DNA of 48,592 nucleotides. Source: Clostridiaceae bacterium. GTDB lineage: Bacteria > Bacillota > Clostridia > Lachnospirales > Lachnospiraceae. The position numbers and the translations under genes are program-made. Positions 32,352 to 39,986 of the stretch are shown one piece after another (position 1 is the first letter of the stretch; every line of letters begins with the position of its first letter). Where the stretch lies: positions 1-48,592 of the forward strand of contig QXWR01000040.1 in NCBI GenBank assembly GCA_009911065.1. Reading direction: 5' to 3'. A model generated the notes under the pieces. It was not told the origin of the DNA and made no database searches. It worked only from the letters and a program-made list of their open reading frames with translations.

Positions 32352-32780
32352 ATGAAGTACATATTGCTGGTAAGCCATGGCACCATGGCGCAGGGAGTAC
32401 ACAGTGTGCTGGATATGCTTGTGGGAGAAGGCAGAGAGGATATTTTGTCTACAAGCCTGAAAAACGGAATGGGAGCAGATGAGCTGGCAGAGAATGTGCG
32501 CAAATGTGTTTCTGTAGTTAAGAAGGAGGATGAGCTTCTTGTTTTTGCAGATTTGATCGGAGGTTCTCCTTTGACCACTACAGCCAATGTGCTGGCAGAG
32601 GAAGGGCTTTTGAACCGGACTACCATGGTGGGAGGAATGAACCTGCCATTGGTGGTGAGCGCCATTGTATCAAAGGATAGTGTGGATAGCAAGGTTCTTG
32701 TTGATATGCTGGTTCCGGAGGCGAGGGAAGCGCTTCGGGAGTTTACGGTGGCAGCCAGCGAAGGAGAGGACGAAATCTGA
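32352..32780 (+). CDS. Mannose-family PTS EIIA component
   Basis: 142 residues. The active-site histidine is H9 in LLVSHGTMAQGV, and LLVFADLIGGSPL is the conserved EIIA-Man segment. CAGGAGGG precedes the ATG. EIIA takes the phosphate from HPr and passes it to EIIB in the cytoplasm. It is the first gene of the operon; EIIB follows only after a 309-nt spacer with repeats. Substrate is not determinable. Confidence 0.93.
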   Translation: MKYILLVSHGTMAQGVHSVLDMLVGEGREDILSTSLKNGMGADELAENVRKCVSVVKKEDELLVFADLIGGSPLTTTANVLAEEGLLNRTTMVGGMNLPLVVSAIVSKDSVDSKVLVDMLVPEAREALREFTVAASEGEDEI

Positions 32781-32879
32781 AAGAGTCAGGGCTAATGTGG
32801 TGTTTGTATTATATCTGGCGAAACCTGGCAGGATAAATTTTCATCAGCAAGGTGGGATGAGAAGACCAAGGGACAGACA

Positions 32880-32972
32880 ATGAGCAAGATAGGAGGAAAA
32901 GGCCGAGGGGCAGGCATGAGCAAGACGGCGGGAGAAGGCCAAAGAGGAATAGAAGCAAAGATGCGAGAGTAA
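32880..32972 (+). CDS. Doubtful 30-residue repetitive ORF in the EIIA-EIIB spacer
   Basis: The spacer 32781-33089 is purine-rich and contains imperfect repeats of about 38-45 nt built on AGCAAG-n-GG...AAGGCC, at about 32883, 32918 and 32972. One frame reads MSKIGGKGRGAG then MSKTAGEGQRG, ending with TAA at 32972, without a clear ribosome binding site. It is probably a repeat array that could form RNA structure or be degraded coding sequence. Confidence 0.25.
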   Translation: MSKIGGKGRGAGMSKTAGEGQRGIEAKMRE

Positions 32973-33089
32973 GCAAAGCGATAAAAGAAGGCCAGAGGCA
33001 GGAAAGCCATAGGTGCCGGAAAAAATAAGATATGAAAAAAACGCAGGTTATTTAAAGAAGAAAAATATAAATTTCAGGAGGAAATAATT

Positions 33090-33584
33090 ATGGCAATCTC
33101 ATTTATCCGTGTGGATGACAGAATGATTCATGGTCAAACATGTACCAGGTGGGCGTTGGAGTACCCTTGTGACGGGCTGATTGCTGTCAACAATGCAGCG
33201 GCAAAGAATCCGGTTTTAAAATCTGCATACAAGAGTGCAAGCGGAAAAAAGACATTTGTGTGGTCATTGGAGGAATTTAAGGAAAAGAGTGAGAAGGTGT
33301 TAAAGAGCAAGGACAACTATTTCCTTATCACCAAAAATCCCCTGGATATGGAGACCATTCTGGTGGAGCAGGGATTAAAGCCGGGAATCAGCACAGTGAT
33401 CATCGGGCCATGCAACGACCGGCCGGGGACGACTAAGCTGGGCAACAATCAGTCCATCACCCAGGAGGAGGCTCAGGCTTTGGAGAACATTATGAATGCA
33501 GGCTATGAGGTTGAGTTTGCTCTTTTGAAGGATGAAGCTATCGGCAACTGGAAAAAGTTCAGAGGACAGTTTGGATTTCACTAA
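33090..33584 (+). CDS. Mannose-family PTS EIIB component
   Basis: 164 residues, normal length. The phosphorylated histidine is H14 in RVDDRMIHGQ. CAGGAGG precedes the ATG. EIIB carries the phosphate from EIIA to the sugar being moved by the EIIC/EIID membrane complex. The gene is followed 74 nt later by EIIC. Confidence 0.95.
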   Translation: MAISFIRVDDRMIHGQTCTRWALEYPCDGLIAVNNAAAKNPVLKSAYKSASGKKTFVWSLEEFKEKSEKVLKSKDNYFLITKNPLDMETILVEQGLKPGISTVIIGPCNDRPGTTKLGNNQSITQEEAQALENIMNAGYEVEFALLKDEAIGNWKKFRGQFGFH

Positions 33585-33658
33585 GAAAAGATAAAGGTGA
33601 AAAGATACTTCACCTTGAGCAGCAGATAATGTAAAGCATGCACAGAATGGAGGAAATT

Positions 33659-34498
33659 ATGACAATCAGTTGGTTACAGGCAGCGCTTCTTGGTCTGTTT
33701 GCGTGTCTGGCAAGTATGCCCGGTATGGGCGGTTCATCGGTTGGCAACTACACATTCGGAAGACCCTTAATTGGCGGATTTATATGCGGTTTGATTCTGG
33801 GGGACATGACTACCGGAATCCTGGTGGGATGTGCCATGCAGGTGGTCTACATTGCACTGGTCACTCCCGGCGGCACCGTGTCAGCAGATGTACGGGCGGT
33901 CAGCTACATCGGGATTCCTCTGGCCATGGTTGCATTGAAAAGCTATGGACTGGAAGCTACCTCAGCAGAAGGGGCGGCGCTGGCTACTTCTTTTGGCGCC
34001 ATGGTAGGCACCCTGGGAACCGTATTGTTTTACGGGACAGCCACTATCAATCTGGCATGGCAGCATATGGGCTGGCAGGCCGTGGAAAAAAGGGATTATC
34101 ATAAATTATATATGATTGACATGGTTTTGCCCTGGATGTCTCACTTTATTTGTTCCTTTATTCCCACACTGATCATGTGCAAGATGGGAACCAGTGTGGT
34201 AGAATTGATTAAGACCACACTTCCCATGGATGGGATTGCCATGAAAACATTGTTTACCGTAGGTTCGCTTCTTCCCTGTGTGGGTATTGCAATTCTATTA
34301 AAGCAGATTGTAAAGCAGGTGACAGACTTTATTCCCTATCTGTTTGGCTTCACCCTGGCGGCATCCATGGGAATCAACCTGGTATCGGCAACTGTTATCG
34401 CCGGAATGTTTGCAGTCATTAACTATAAGATTAAAATGCTGTCCGTGAGCAGGGTTTCGGCTGCCGGCGGATATGATGACGACGAGGAGGATATCTGA
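33659..34498 (+). CDS. Mannose/sorbose-family PTS EIIC component
   Basis: 279 residues from ATG 33659, chosen because GGAGG lies 6 nt upstream; the ATG at 33638 has none. It is an integral membrane protein with about seven helices; the N-terminus ISWLQAALLGLFACLASM and the LIGGFICGLILGD segment are typical. With EIID it forms the sugar-translocating channel. Its stop is 1 nt before the EIID start. Confidence 0.93.
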   Translation: MTISWLQAALLGLFACLASMPGMGGSSVGNYTFGRPLIGGFICGLILGDMTTGILVGCAMQVVYIALVTPGGTVSADVRAVSYIGIPLAMVALKSYGLEATSAEGAALATSFGAMVGTLGTVLFYGTATINLAWQHMGWQAVEKRDYHKLYMIDMVLPWMSHFICSFIPTLIMCKMGTSVVELIKTTLPMDGIAMKTLFTVGSLLPCVGIAILLKQIVKQVTDFIPYLFGFTLAASMGINLVSATVIAGMFAVINYKIKMLSVSRVSAAGGYDDDEEDI

Positions 34499-34499
34499 T

Positions 34500-35333
34500 A
34501 TGGAGAAGAAGCTGTCAAAAAAGGCTCTTACAAAGTCCTTTCATAATTGGTTCTACGGACATTTGACCTGTTTTTCCCAGGAGCACATGCAGACCTTCGG
34601 CTATCTGTGTTCCATGCTTCCTCTGGTGGAGGATTTGTATGACAATGAAGATGACAAAGCAAAGGCCATGAATACCTACACCGCGTTTTTCAACACAGAG
34701 CCTCAGCTTGGCACTTTGATTGTAGGCATTACTGCGGGCTTGGAGGAGGCAAGGGCAGGCGGAACAGAGGATGTGGACGATGAGACCATCAATGGCCTTC
34801 GTGCCGGCCTGATGGGACCCATTGCGGGAATCGGGGATTCCCTTGTGGTAGGAACGGTGATTCCCATTCTTCTAGGCATTGCTATGGGAATGTCCACAGG
34901 CGGTTCTCCTCTGGGAGCAATTTTTTACATTATTGTTTGGAACTTATTTGCTTATTTTGGAATGCGGTTTCTGTATTTTAAAGGATATAGCCTTGGAACG
35001 AAAGCCGTGGAATTTCTGATTGGCGCCCAGGGAGATGCCATTCGGGAGTCTGTTTCCATCCTTGGCGGAATGGTGATTGGAGCTGTGTCCGCAACCTGGG
35101 TCAGCGTTACCACATCCCTTCAGCTTTTAAATGAAGCAGGGGAACCCTATCTGGTGCTGCAGGACAAATTAAATGAGGTGTTTCCTGGCCTTCTCACAGC
35201 TATTTTCGTGATCGCCTGCTGGTTTTTGATGGCAAAAAAACGGATGTCGCCCATTAAGGTGATGCTGCTTTTGGTGGTGGTTGCGTTTGCAGGCGTGCTG
35301 TTAGGCTTTTTCAACCCCGGACTTGTTTACTAG
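34500..35333 (+). CDS. Mannose-family PTS EIID component
   Basis: 277 residues from ATG 34500 (GAGGAGG upstream, inside the end of EIIC). Conserved features are LTKSFHNWFYGHLTCFSQEHMQ-type opening, NTEPQLGTLIVGITAGLEE, and GLMGPIAGIGDSL; C-terminal helices follow. EIID is specific to this PTS family and pairs with EIIC. Confidence 0.95.
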   Translation: MEKKLSKKALTKSFHNWFYGHLTCFSQEHMQTFGYLCSMLPLVEDLYDNEDDKAKAMNTYTAFFNTEPQLGTLIVGITAGLEEARAGGTEDVDDETINGLRAGLMGPIAGIGDSLVVGTVIPILLGIAMGMSTGGSPLGAIFYIIVWNLFAYFGMRFLYFKGYSLGTKAVEFLIGAQGDAIRESVSILGGMVIGAVSATWVSVTTSLQLLNEAGEPYLVLQDKLNEVFPGLLTAIFVIACWFLMAKKRMSPIKVMLLLVVVAFAGVLLGFFNPGLVY

Positions 35334-35335
35334 GA

Positions 35336-35377
35336 AGAACGCTTGTGAAACGGAGTTTCACAATAGAAATGCGTTCT
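35336..35377 (+). other. Two-level hairpin after EIID
   Basis: AGAACGC (35336-35342) pairs with GCGTTCT (35371-35377) and encloses the perfect stem TGTGAAAC (35344-35351) with GTTTCACA (35355-35362). There is no U-run, so an mRNA processing or stability element that separates EIIABCD from the downstream genes is more likely than a terminator. Confidence 0.55.
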
Positions 35378-35430
35378 GACGATTTGCAGGTGACGCACAG
35401 CGGTGCATACCGATACGAGGAGGAAATGTT

Positions 35431-35730
35431 ATGAAGGCTGCAGAAAAGAACCGATTATCCCGGGAGGCGGCGCTTCAGATGAAGGCTCTTGGACAGATTG
35501 AAAGATGGAAAAAAACAGCCCTTGCCTTGTCTGCCATTGGTGTGGCGTTTCTTTACGCAGGATTTGGGGGACAGGAGAAAAATATCTTCTTCAGTATTGT
35601 GGGCATTTCTTTGCTTTTTGCAGGCGTGGGGAGCGCGGCAGTGTTAAACTTAGGGCTTCGAAATGGGAAACGCAATGTGGAAAAGATATTAAATCAGTTG
35701 GAGGCAGATGAGTTATGTCATATAAGTTGA
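35431..35730 (+). CDS. Small membrane protein of PTS operon
   Basis: 99 residues, family not recognised. The N-terminus (1-28) is charged; two hydrophobic helices (about 30-47 and 52-74) follow, then a charged C-terminal helix. ACGAGGAGG precedes the ATG. It overlaps the HAD phosphatase by 16 nt. A role in regulating or assembling the PTS membrane complex is only suggested by the context. Confidence 0.75.
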   Translation: MKAAEKNRLSREAALQMKALGQIERWKKTALALSAIGVAFLYAGFGGQEKNIFFSIVGISLLFAGVGSAAVLNLGLRNGKRNVEKILNQLEADELCHIS

Positions 35731-36524
35731 TCTGTTTGGACGTGGACGGAACTCTTTTGAATGATGAAAAGAGGGTTCCGGAAGCCGTGAAGGAAAGCCT
35801 GAAAAGGGCATACAGCATGGGAATAAGGATTGCTTTGATCACAGGAAGAATGCCGGTGGCAACTGAGCTGGTGGAAAAGGAGCTTTCCATCCCCTGTATT
35901 AAGGCCTGCAATGCAGGGACATATATTCTTCTTGGAGAGGATTGTATTCACAGCAGGCATTTGTCCTTTGAGACAGCGCAGAGAATCTATGAGACTTTTT
36001 TGGCTGATTATCACATACCTTTGTGGATTTTCCAGGGGAGAAAGTGGTATGTTACCAGTGTGGATGCTTATGTGGACCGGGAGAGTCGGATTATTAACCA
36101 TCAGCCGGAACCCGGTGATTTAGAGGCTCTGACAAAGGTGTGGAAAATGGATGGAACCGGCCCCAATAAGCTTCTCATCGGCGCAGACCCGGAGATAATT
36201 TGCCAAGTTCAGGCCAGAATGAAGGCTGAGGGGTCTTCAGGAGTGGATGTGGCACGTTCGTCAGAGATTTATCTTGAAATATTTCCTAAGGGAGCTAACA
36301 AAGGGGAGGCACTAGAGGCGATTTGCAGGAATCTGGCCATCAGCCCTGAGGAAACCATTGCCTTTGGTGATCAGGAGCTGGACATTCCCATGCTTAAGAA
36401 AGCGGGTACAGCCGTTGCTATGGGGAATGCCATTGAGGAATTAAAAGAATTGGCGGATTTTGTGACAGGAAGCAACAATGACGGAGGAATTGCCTTTGGG
36501 CTGAATCATTATTTATCCATATAA
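35715..36524 (+). CDS. Cof-type HAD family sugar-phosphate phosphatase
   Basis: 269 residues. The HAD nucleophile motif LDVDGTLL (about 8-15), motif II LITGR (about 41-45), a lysine region and motif IV FGDQELDIPML near the C-terminus identify a class IIB (Cof) hydrolase. It probably dephosphorylates a sugar phosphate produced by the PTS to balance uptake. It starts inside the preceding gene and is followed after 15 nt by the HPr-like gene. Confidence 0.93.
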   Translation: MSYKLICLDVDGTLLNDEKRVPEAVKESLKRAYSMGIRIALITGRMPVATELVEKELSIPCIKACNAGTYILLGEDCIHSRHLSFETAQRIYETFLADYHIPLWIFQGRKWYVTSVDAYVDRESRIINHQPEPGDLEALTKVWKMDGTGPNKLLIGADPEIICQVQARMKAEGSSGVDVARSSEIYLEIFPKGANKGEALEAICRNLAISPEETIAFGDQELDIPMLKKAGTAVAMGNAIEELKELADFVTGSNNDGGIAFGLNHYLSI

Positions 36525-36539
36525 AAGGGGAGAAAATCT

Positions 36540-36797
36540 ATGGTTAGATTGGAATTTCAGGTAAAGGATCCTGTCGGTCTTCTGCCGGAGGCCGCCGGAA
36601 AGCTGGTAAAAGAGGCGATTCAGTGTACCAGCAGGGTGGAGATAAGGAAAGGAGAAAAAAGCGGTGATGCCAAGTTGATTTTTCATGTGCTTTCCCTTTC
36701 TGCTAAGGCGGGCGAAAACCTGGAGATTCTGGTAGAAGGCGAAAAGGAGCAGGAGGAAGCCATAAGGCTTAAGGAATTTATAGAGTTAAATATGTAG
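36540..36797 (+). CDS. HPr-like protein lacking both phosphorylation sites
   Basis: 85 residues, the exact length of HPr, and alignable without gaps to Escherichia coli HPr: VKEA at 23-26, TSRVEI against TSEITV, AKLIF against AKSLF, ISAEGEDEQ against ILVEGEKEQ. The active-site His15 is Leu15 (GLLPEAA instead of GLHTRPA), Arg17 is Glu, and the regulatory Ser46 is Leu46. It therefore cannot carry phosphate like HPr or be phosphorylated by HPr kinase at these positions. As the last gene of a mannose-family PTS operon, it may bind PTS or regulatory partners as a competitor or scaffold. AGGGGAG precedes the ATG. Confidence 0.75.
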   Translation: MVRLEFQVKDPVGLLPEAAGKLVKEAIQCTSRVEIRKGEKSGDAKLIFHVLSLSAKAGENLEILVEGEKEQEEAIRLKEFIELNM

Positions 36798-37010
36798 TCA
36801 AATTAACAGGGGAGTTTAGATATAATCCAGAGCTGTCGCAAATACGGCAATTCCACAGAATAAGGCTGATTTAATCCTGTTTTTTCATCAAGATGGGAAA
36901 ATATCTGATTCTTTACTTTTCTTTATACTTGGAATAAAAAGTAAGGAGGGATTTGGGGAGGGAGTAATGGAGCGCTTGGTTGTGGTTGTAAATTATTTGA
37001 TTCGTGGATA
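36798..37010. other. Intergenic stretch after the PTS operon
   Basis: No gene found. The first 100 nt are A/T-rich; AACAGG near 36806 and CCTGTTTTTT near 36878 could form a weak terminator stem with a long loop. GGAGGGATTTGGGGAGGGAG (about 36944-36963) is purine-rich, but no ORF follows. Confidence 0.35.
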
Positions 37011-37045
37011 TGTCTCCGCCATTTTGTATTGAAATGGCGGAGACA
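37011..37045. terminator. Bidirectional terminator between PTS operon and glycan locus
   Basis: TGTCTCCGCCATTT (37011-37024) is exactly complementary to AAATGGCGGAGACA (37032-37045) with a 7-nt loop. The stem is 14 bp and sits between convergent genes. U-runs on either side are weak, but stability is high. Confidence 0.75.
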
Positions 37046-37081
37046 ATTATGTTTTCATCTTGTTTTCCTGACTTTTGGAAG

Positions 37082-39010
37082 TTAAACTTTCTTTTGCAGG
37101 GCATCAAATCCCAAAGTAATAACCACAGGAAGACAAACTGCAATTGGATATATATAGCGGAAATAATCTCCATTACAAGGTCCAGCCATACAAATAAGAA
37201 GCTGAACATACAAAGGAGCTGTATAAAGTATGGAAGTAATATTTTTACACTTTAAGCAATAACATGTCCATAATATTAGCAGCCATGTATAGGTTGCGGA
37301 AGATAATAATACAGAGAGAACCGGAAGATGAAATATGGCTTCCCGAAATTGTTCATAGGTATTTCTAAAAATATTTAGTTGAGGTGGATAGGCAAAGTCT
37401 GTATGGATTTCATCTGCTGTTAAATTATTGGTTATTTCCATCGAATTGGCACTCCAGGAATAGGAGTATGGACCAGATAAGATGGAAGATGGATAAAAAA
37501 AGCGGTATTTATTATTTAAAGTAGCCTGTAAATAAATACCGGGATGTTTCCAAAACATTTGTAACCAGCATCGAAAATATTGTTTCATGTCATTTGGAGT
37601 AGCAAATTTATTGAAAGTGGCTTTTACAGGATCTGAAAGATTGGGATTGTATTGTTCTGCAAGATGGTCGTAATCTAAGACTTGTGAAATTGCTTGTTTT
37701 TCTTCTATGGTAACATCGTCCTTGGCATCTCTAAGATATCTGGCAGTTTGCTGAAATGGAATGGAGAGCATCTCTTTGGGACTTGAAGGAGTAATTTGGA
37801 AGAATGGTAATATAAGTTGACCGTATATAGCAGTAAGCAACAATGTACCTGTAAATATAAAAAACATTCGTTTTCTTAACCTATTTTTCATCAATCCAGA
37901 AATACATGCGGTTAATAGAATTATATATTTACCATCATTTCTAAAAAAGATAATACCAAAAAGCGATATTATGAATATTACTTTTTTTAGTAGAGAATCC
38001 ATATTGTTTTGAAAAAATAATATAAATAGCAATAAAAATACTGAAAAAAGAACATCTTTCGTTATTAAGAACATATAATTTTGTATTCTAGGGGAGACAA
38101 TAAAATATAATATAGTGAGAAACATAATAGAATAATTCATATTATGCTCAACATTTATTTTAATTAATAAAGCAATAATGGATATAAAAATGATTAATTG
38201 AAAAAAACAATATAAGAAAATTCCCATATTGTATGAATCAAAACAAGCTTTTCCAACAACGATAAACATATGTATTAGCAATGAATGTATAATTGGATGA
38301 TGATTATTTAATCTTACATTCTCAGAAATTAAATTTAAGGATTCAGATGTCCCTTCTTTTAAATTAAAACATTGAACAATTTGGCTGATGGTATCCCCCA
38401 TAAACATTCCAGGATAAGACAAGAGTATATAGGGGATATAAGCAATAAAAAGTGTAAAAAAAACAGTAGAAAAAGTTTTTTTGTGAAAAAAACAATAATA
38501 TTGTTCAAATAATTTACTTAAAATTGTGGTGGTGGGGGGGGGTAAAACAAAGCTATTACTTTTTACTAATTGATCTAAATAATAAAAGATAATAGTAATT
38601 ATAGAGGAAAAAAGGAAAAAATGACCGACGAAAAAGATTATATCTCTAATTATTTTAAATCCATTTCCCCAAATAAGTTGCCAACTATTATCTAATTCAA
38701 AGGATATTCCCAATACCATAAAACATGAAAATAACAATGCAGGTATGTAAATATATTTTCTTTCAGATTGAGAAAAATTAGTTTTGTAGATATAATAAGT
38801 TTTTTTATAAAAAACACCAAACATAAAAAATAATAGTAAATTAATACATTGTGTACTTTTAAAGACAGTTAAAATAAATAAAAAATCATTAATATTAGGA
38901 TCATATGAATTTGAAAAATCACTATTTAATGATATAACTGTCCATAATGCATAGATCCAAATTTTAGGTTGAATTAGTATAATAAGATGATTAGTCCTGA
39001 CACTTTTCAT
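37082..39010 (-). CDS. Multi-spanning membrane protein, DUF6020-like (probable GT-C glycosyltransferase)
   Basis: 642 residues from ATG 39010, chosen because AAAGGA lies upstream; GTG 39049 would extend it but has no ribosome binding site. There are about twelve membrane helices plus an outside loop domain near the C-terminus. The motifs FMGDTISQIVQ and LNNHHPIIHSLLIHM match my memory of DUF6020 proteins, which resemble GT-C transferases acting with polyprenyl-linked sugars. It is the last gene of the operon, beside GtrB/GtrII-like genes. A 9-G tract (9 C on the coding strand) at residues about 157-159 is in frame here and could switch the gene. Confidence 0.7.
   Translation of the reverse strand: MKSVRTNHLIILIQPKIWIYALWTVISLNSDFSNSYDPNINDFLFILTVFKSTQCINLLLFFMFGVFYKKTYYIYKTNFSQSERKYIYIPALLFSCFMVLGISFELDNSWQLIWGNGFKIIRDIIFFVGHFFLFSSIITIIFYYLDQLVKSNSFVLPPPTTTILSKLFEQYYCFFHKKTFSTVFFTLFIAYIPYILLSYPGMFMGDTISQIVQCFNLKEGTSESLNLISENVRLNNHHPIIHSLLIHMFIVVGKACFDSYNMGIFLYCFFQLIIFISIIALLIKINVEHNMNYSIMFLTILYFIVSPRIQNYMFLITKDVLFSVFLLLFILFFQNNMDSLLKKVIFIISLFGIIFFRNDGKYIILLTACISGLMKNRLRKRMFFIFTGTLLLTAIYGQLILPFFQITPSSPKEMLSIPFQQTARYLRDAKDDVTIEEKQAISQVLDYDHLAEQYNPNLSDPVKATFNKFATPNDMKQYFRCWLQMFWKHPGIYLQATLNNKYRFFYPSSILSGPYSYSWSANSMEITNNLTADEIHTDFAYPPQLNIFRNTYEQFREAIFHLPVLSVLLSSATYTWLLILWTCYCLKCKNITSILYTAPLYVQLLICMAGPCNGDYFRYIYPIAVCLPVVITLGFDALQKKV
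38534..38542 (-). repeat. Poly-C/poly-G tract (9) in the DUF6020-like gene
   Basis: Nine G on the plus strand encode PPP of VLPPPTTT on the minus strand. A one-base change would stop the protein after about 160 of 642 residues. Confidence 0.85.
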
Positions 39011-39054
39011 AATAATCTTTCCTTTCATTACCGAGAGGTTCAATTCCACCTTTA

Positions 39055-39981
39055 TTATATAATATCAGAAATAATATAGACTGGCCGTTGTTTAACTTCT
39101 TCATAAATTTTAGCTATATAGTATCCTAAAATTCCTATGCTGACCATTACAATACTGCTAATAATTAACAATAACAAAATTACTGTGGTAAACCCTTCCA
39201 GCGCTGTCCCTGAATAGTATCGAAAAAGTGTCTGTATAGTCAAAATGATTGCTCCTAAAAGCGTTATCATACCTGCAACGGTTATTAATTGAAGGGGAAA
39301 AGTGGAAAATGCTGCAATATTTTTTAAAGCATATTTAATTAATGACCATTTCGACCATTTCGATTGTCCAAATTCCCGTTCTCTTACATCAAATTCTATT
39401 TCTGTTTTTTTATAACCTACCCATGAGGAGGATGCACGGAAAAACTGATTTCGTTCTGGCATGGATAAAATGCTGTTTACCACCTGTTTATCCAACAGCT
39501 TAAAATCAGATGCCCTTGACATATCCATTTTTGTGGCAAATGTCATTAAGTGATAAAATATCTTGGCACCTGTTTTATAAATTACATTTTCACGTCCTCT
39601 GTTTCGCTTTACGCCTTCTACTACTTTATATCCTTGTTGCCATAACTGGTACATTTCTACCAGCTTCTCCGGTGGATGCTGTAAATCACAATCCATGACT
39701 GCGCACACTGTCCCAGAAGCATAGGCCAAACCAGCCATGATTGCTGCTTCTTTTCCAAAATTTCTGGAAAAACAGATTCCCATCACCTGACTGTGCTCCT
39801 TTTTCCTTTTTGATAGTTTGCAGATTTCATTCCATGTAGAATCGGTTGAACCATCATTGATATAAACTAATTCATGGGCTATGTGATGACTGCTTAATAT
39901 TTGGTCGATGGCGGTATATGATTTTTCAATATTTTTATTTTCATTATAGGCTGGCAGAATAACTGATAAGATTCCCTTCAT
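39055..39981 (-). CDS. gtrB: GtrB-like polyprenyl-phosphate glycosyltransferase
   Basis: 308 residues. Family 2 glycosyltransferase with YINDGSTDSTW (about 41-51), the divalent-metal DXD region in MDCDLQHPPE (about 96-105) and a C-terminal pair of membrane helices (about 230-285), the architecture of GtrB/dolichol-phosphate mannose synthases. It makes polyprenyl-phosphate-glucose or a similar donor at the inner face of the membrane. GGAG, overlapping the end of the upstream gene, is 8 nt before the ATG; the gap is 5 nt. The GtrA-type flippase usually found with it is not in the window. Confidence 0.85.
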   Translation of the reverse strand: MKGILSVILPAYNENKNIEKSYTAIDQILSSHHIAHELVYINDGSTDSTWNEICKLSKRKKEHSQVMGICFSRNFGKEAAIMAGLAYASGTVCAVMDCDLQHPPEKLVEMYQLWQQGYKVVEGVKRNRGRENVIYKTGAKIFYHLMTFATKMDMSRASDFKLLDKQVVNSILSMPERNQFFRASSSWVGYKKTEIEFDVREREFGQSKWSKWSLIKYALKNIAAFSTFPLQLITVAGMITLLGAIILTIQTLFRYYSGTALEGFTTVILLLLIISSIVMVSIGILGYYIAKIYEEVKQRPVYIISDII

Positions 39982-39986
39982 AGCTC

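Noticed and set aside
32090..32692. 200-codon minus-strand open frame over the PTS leader and EIIA
   Set aside because: It runs antisense to a clear EIIA gene and across two terminator hairpins, has no recognisable domain and a low-complexity Ser/Thr/Phe composition.
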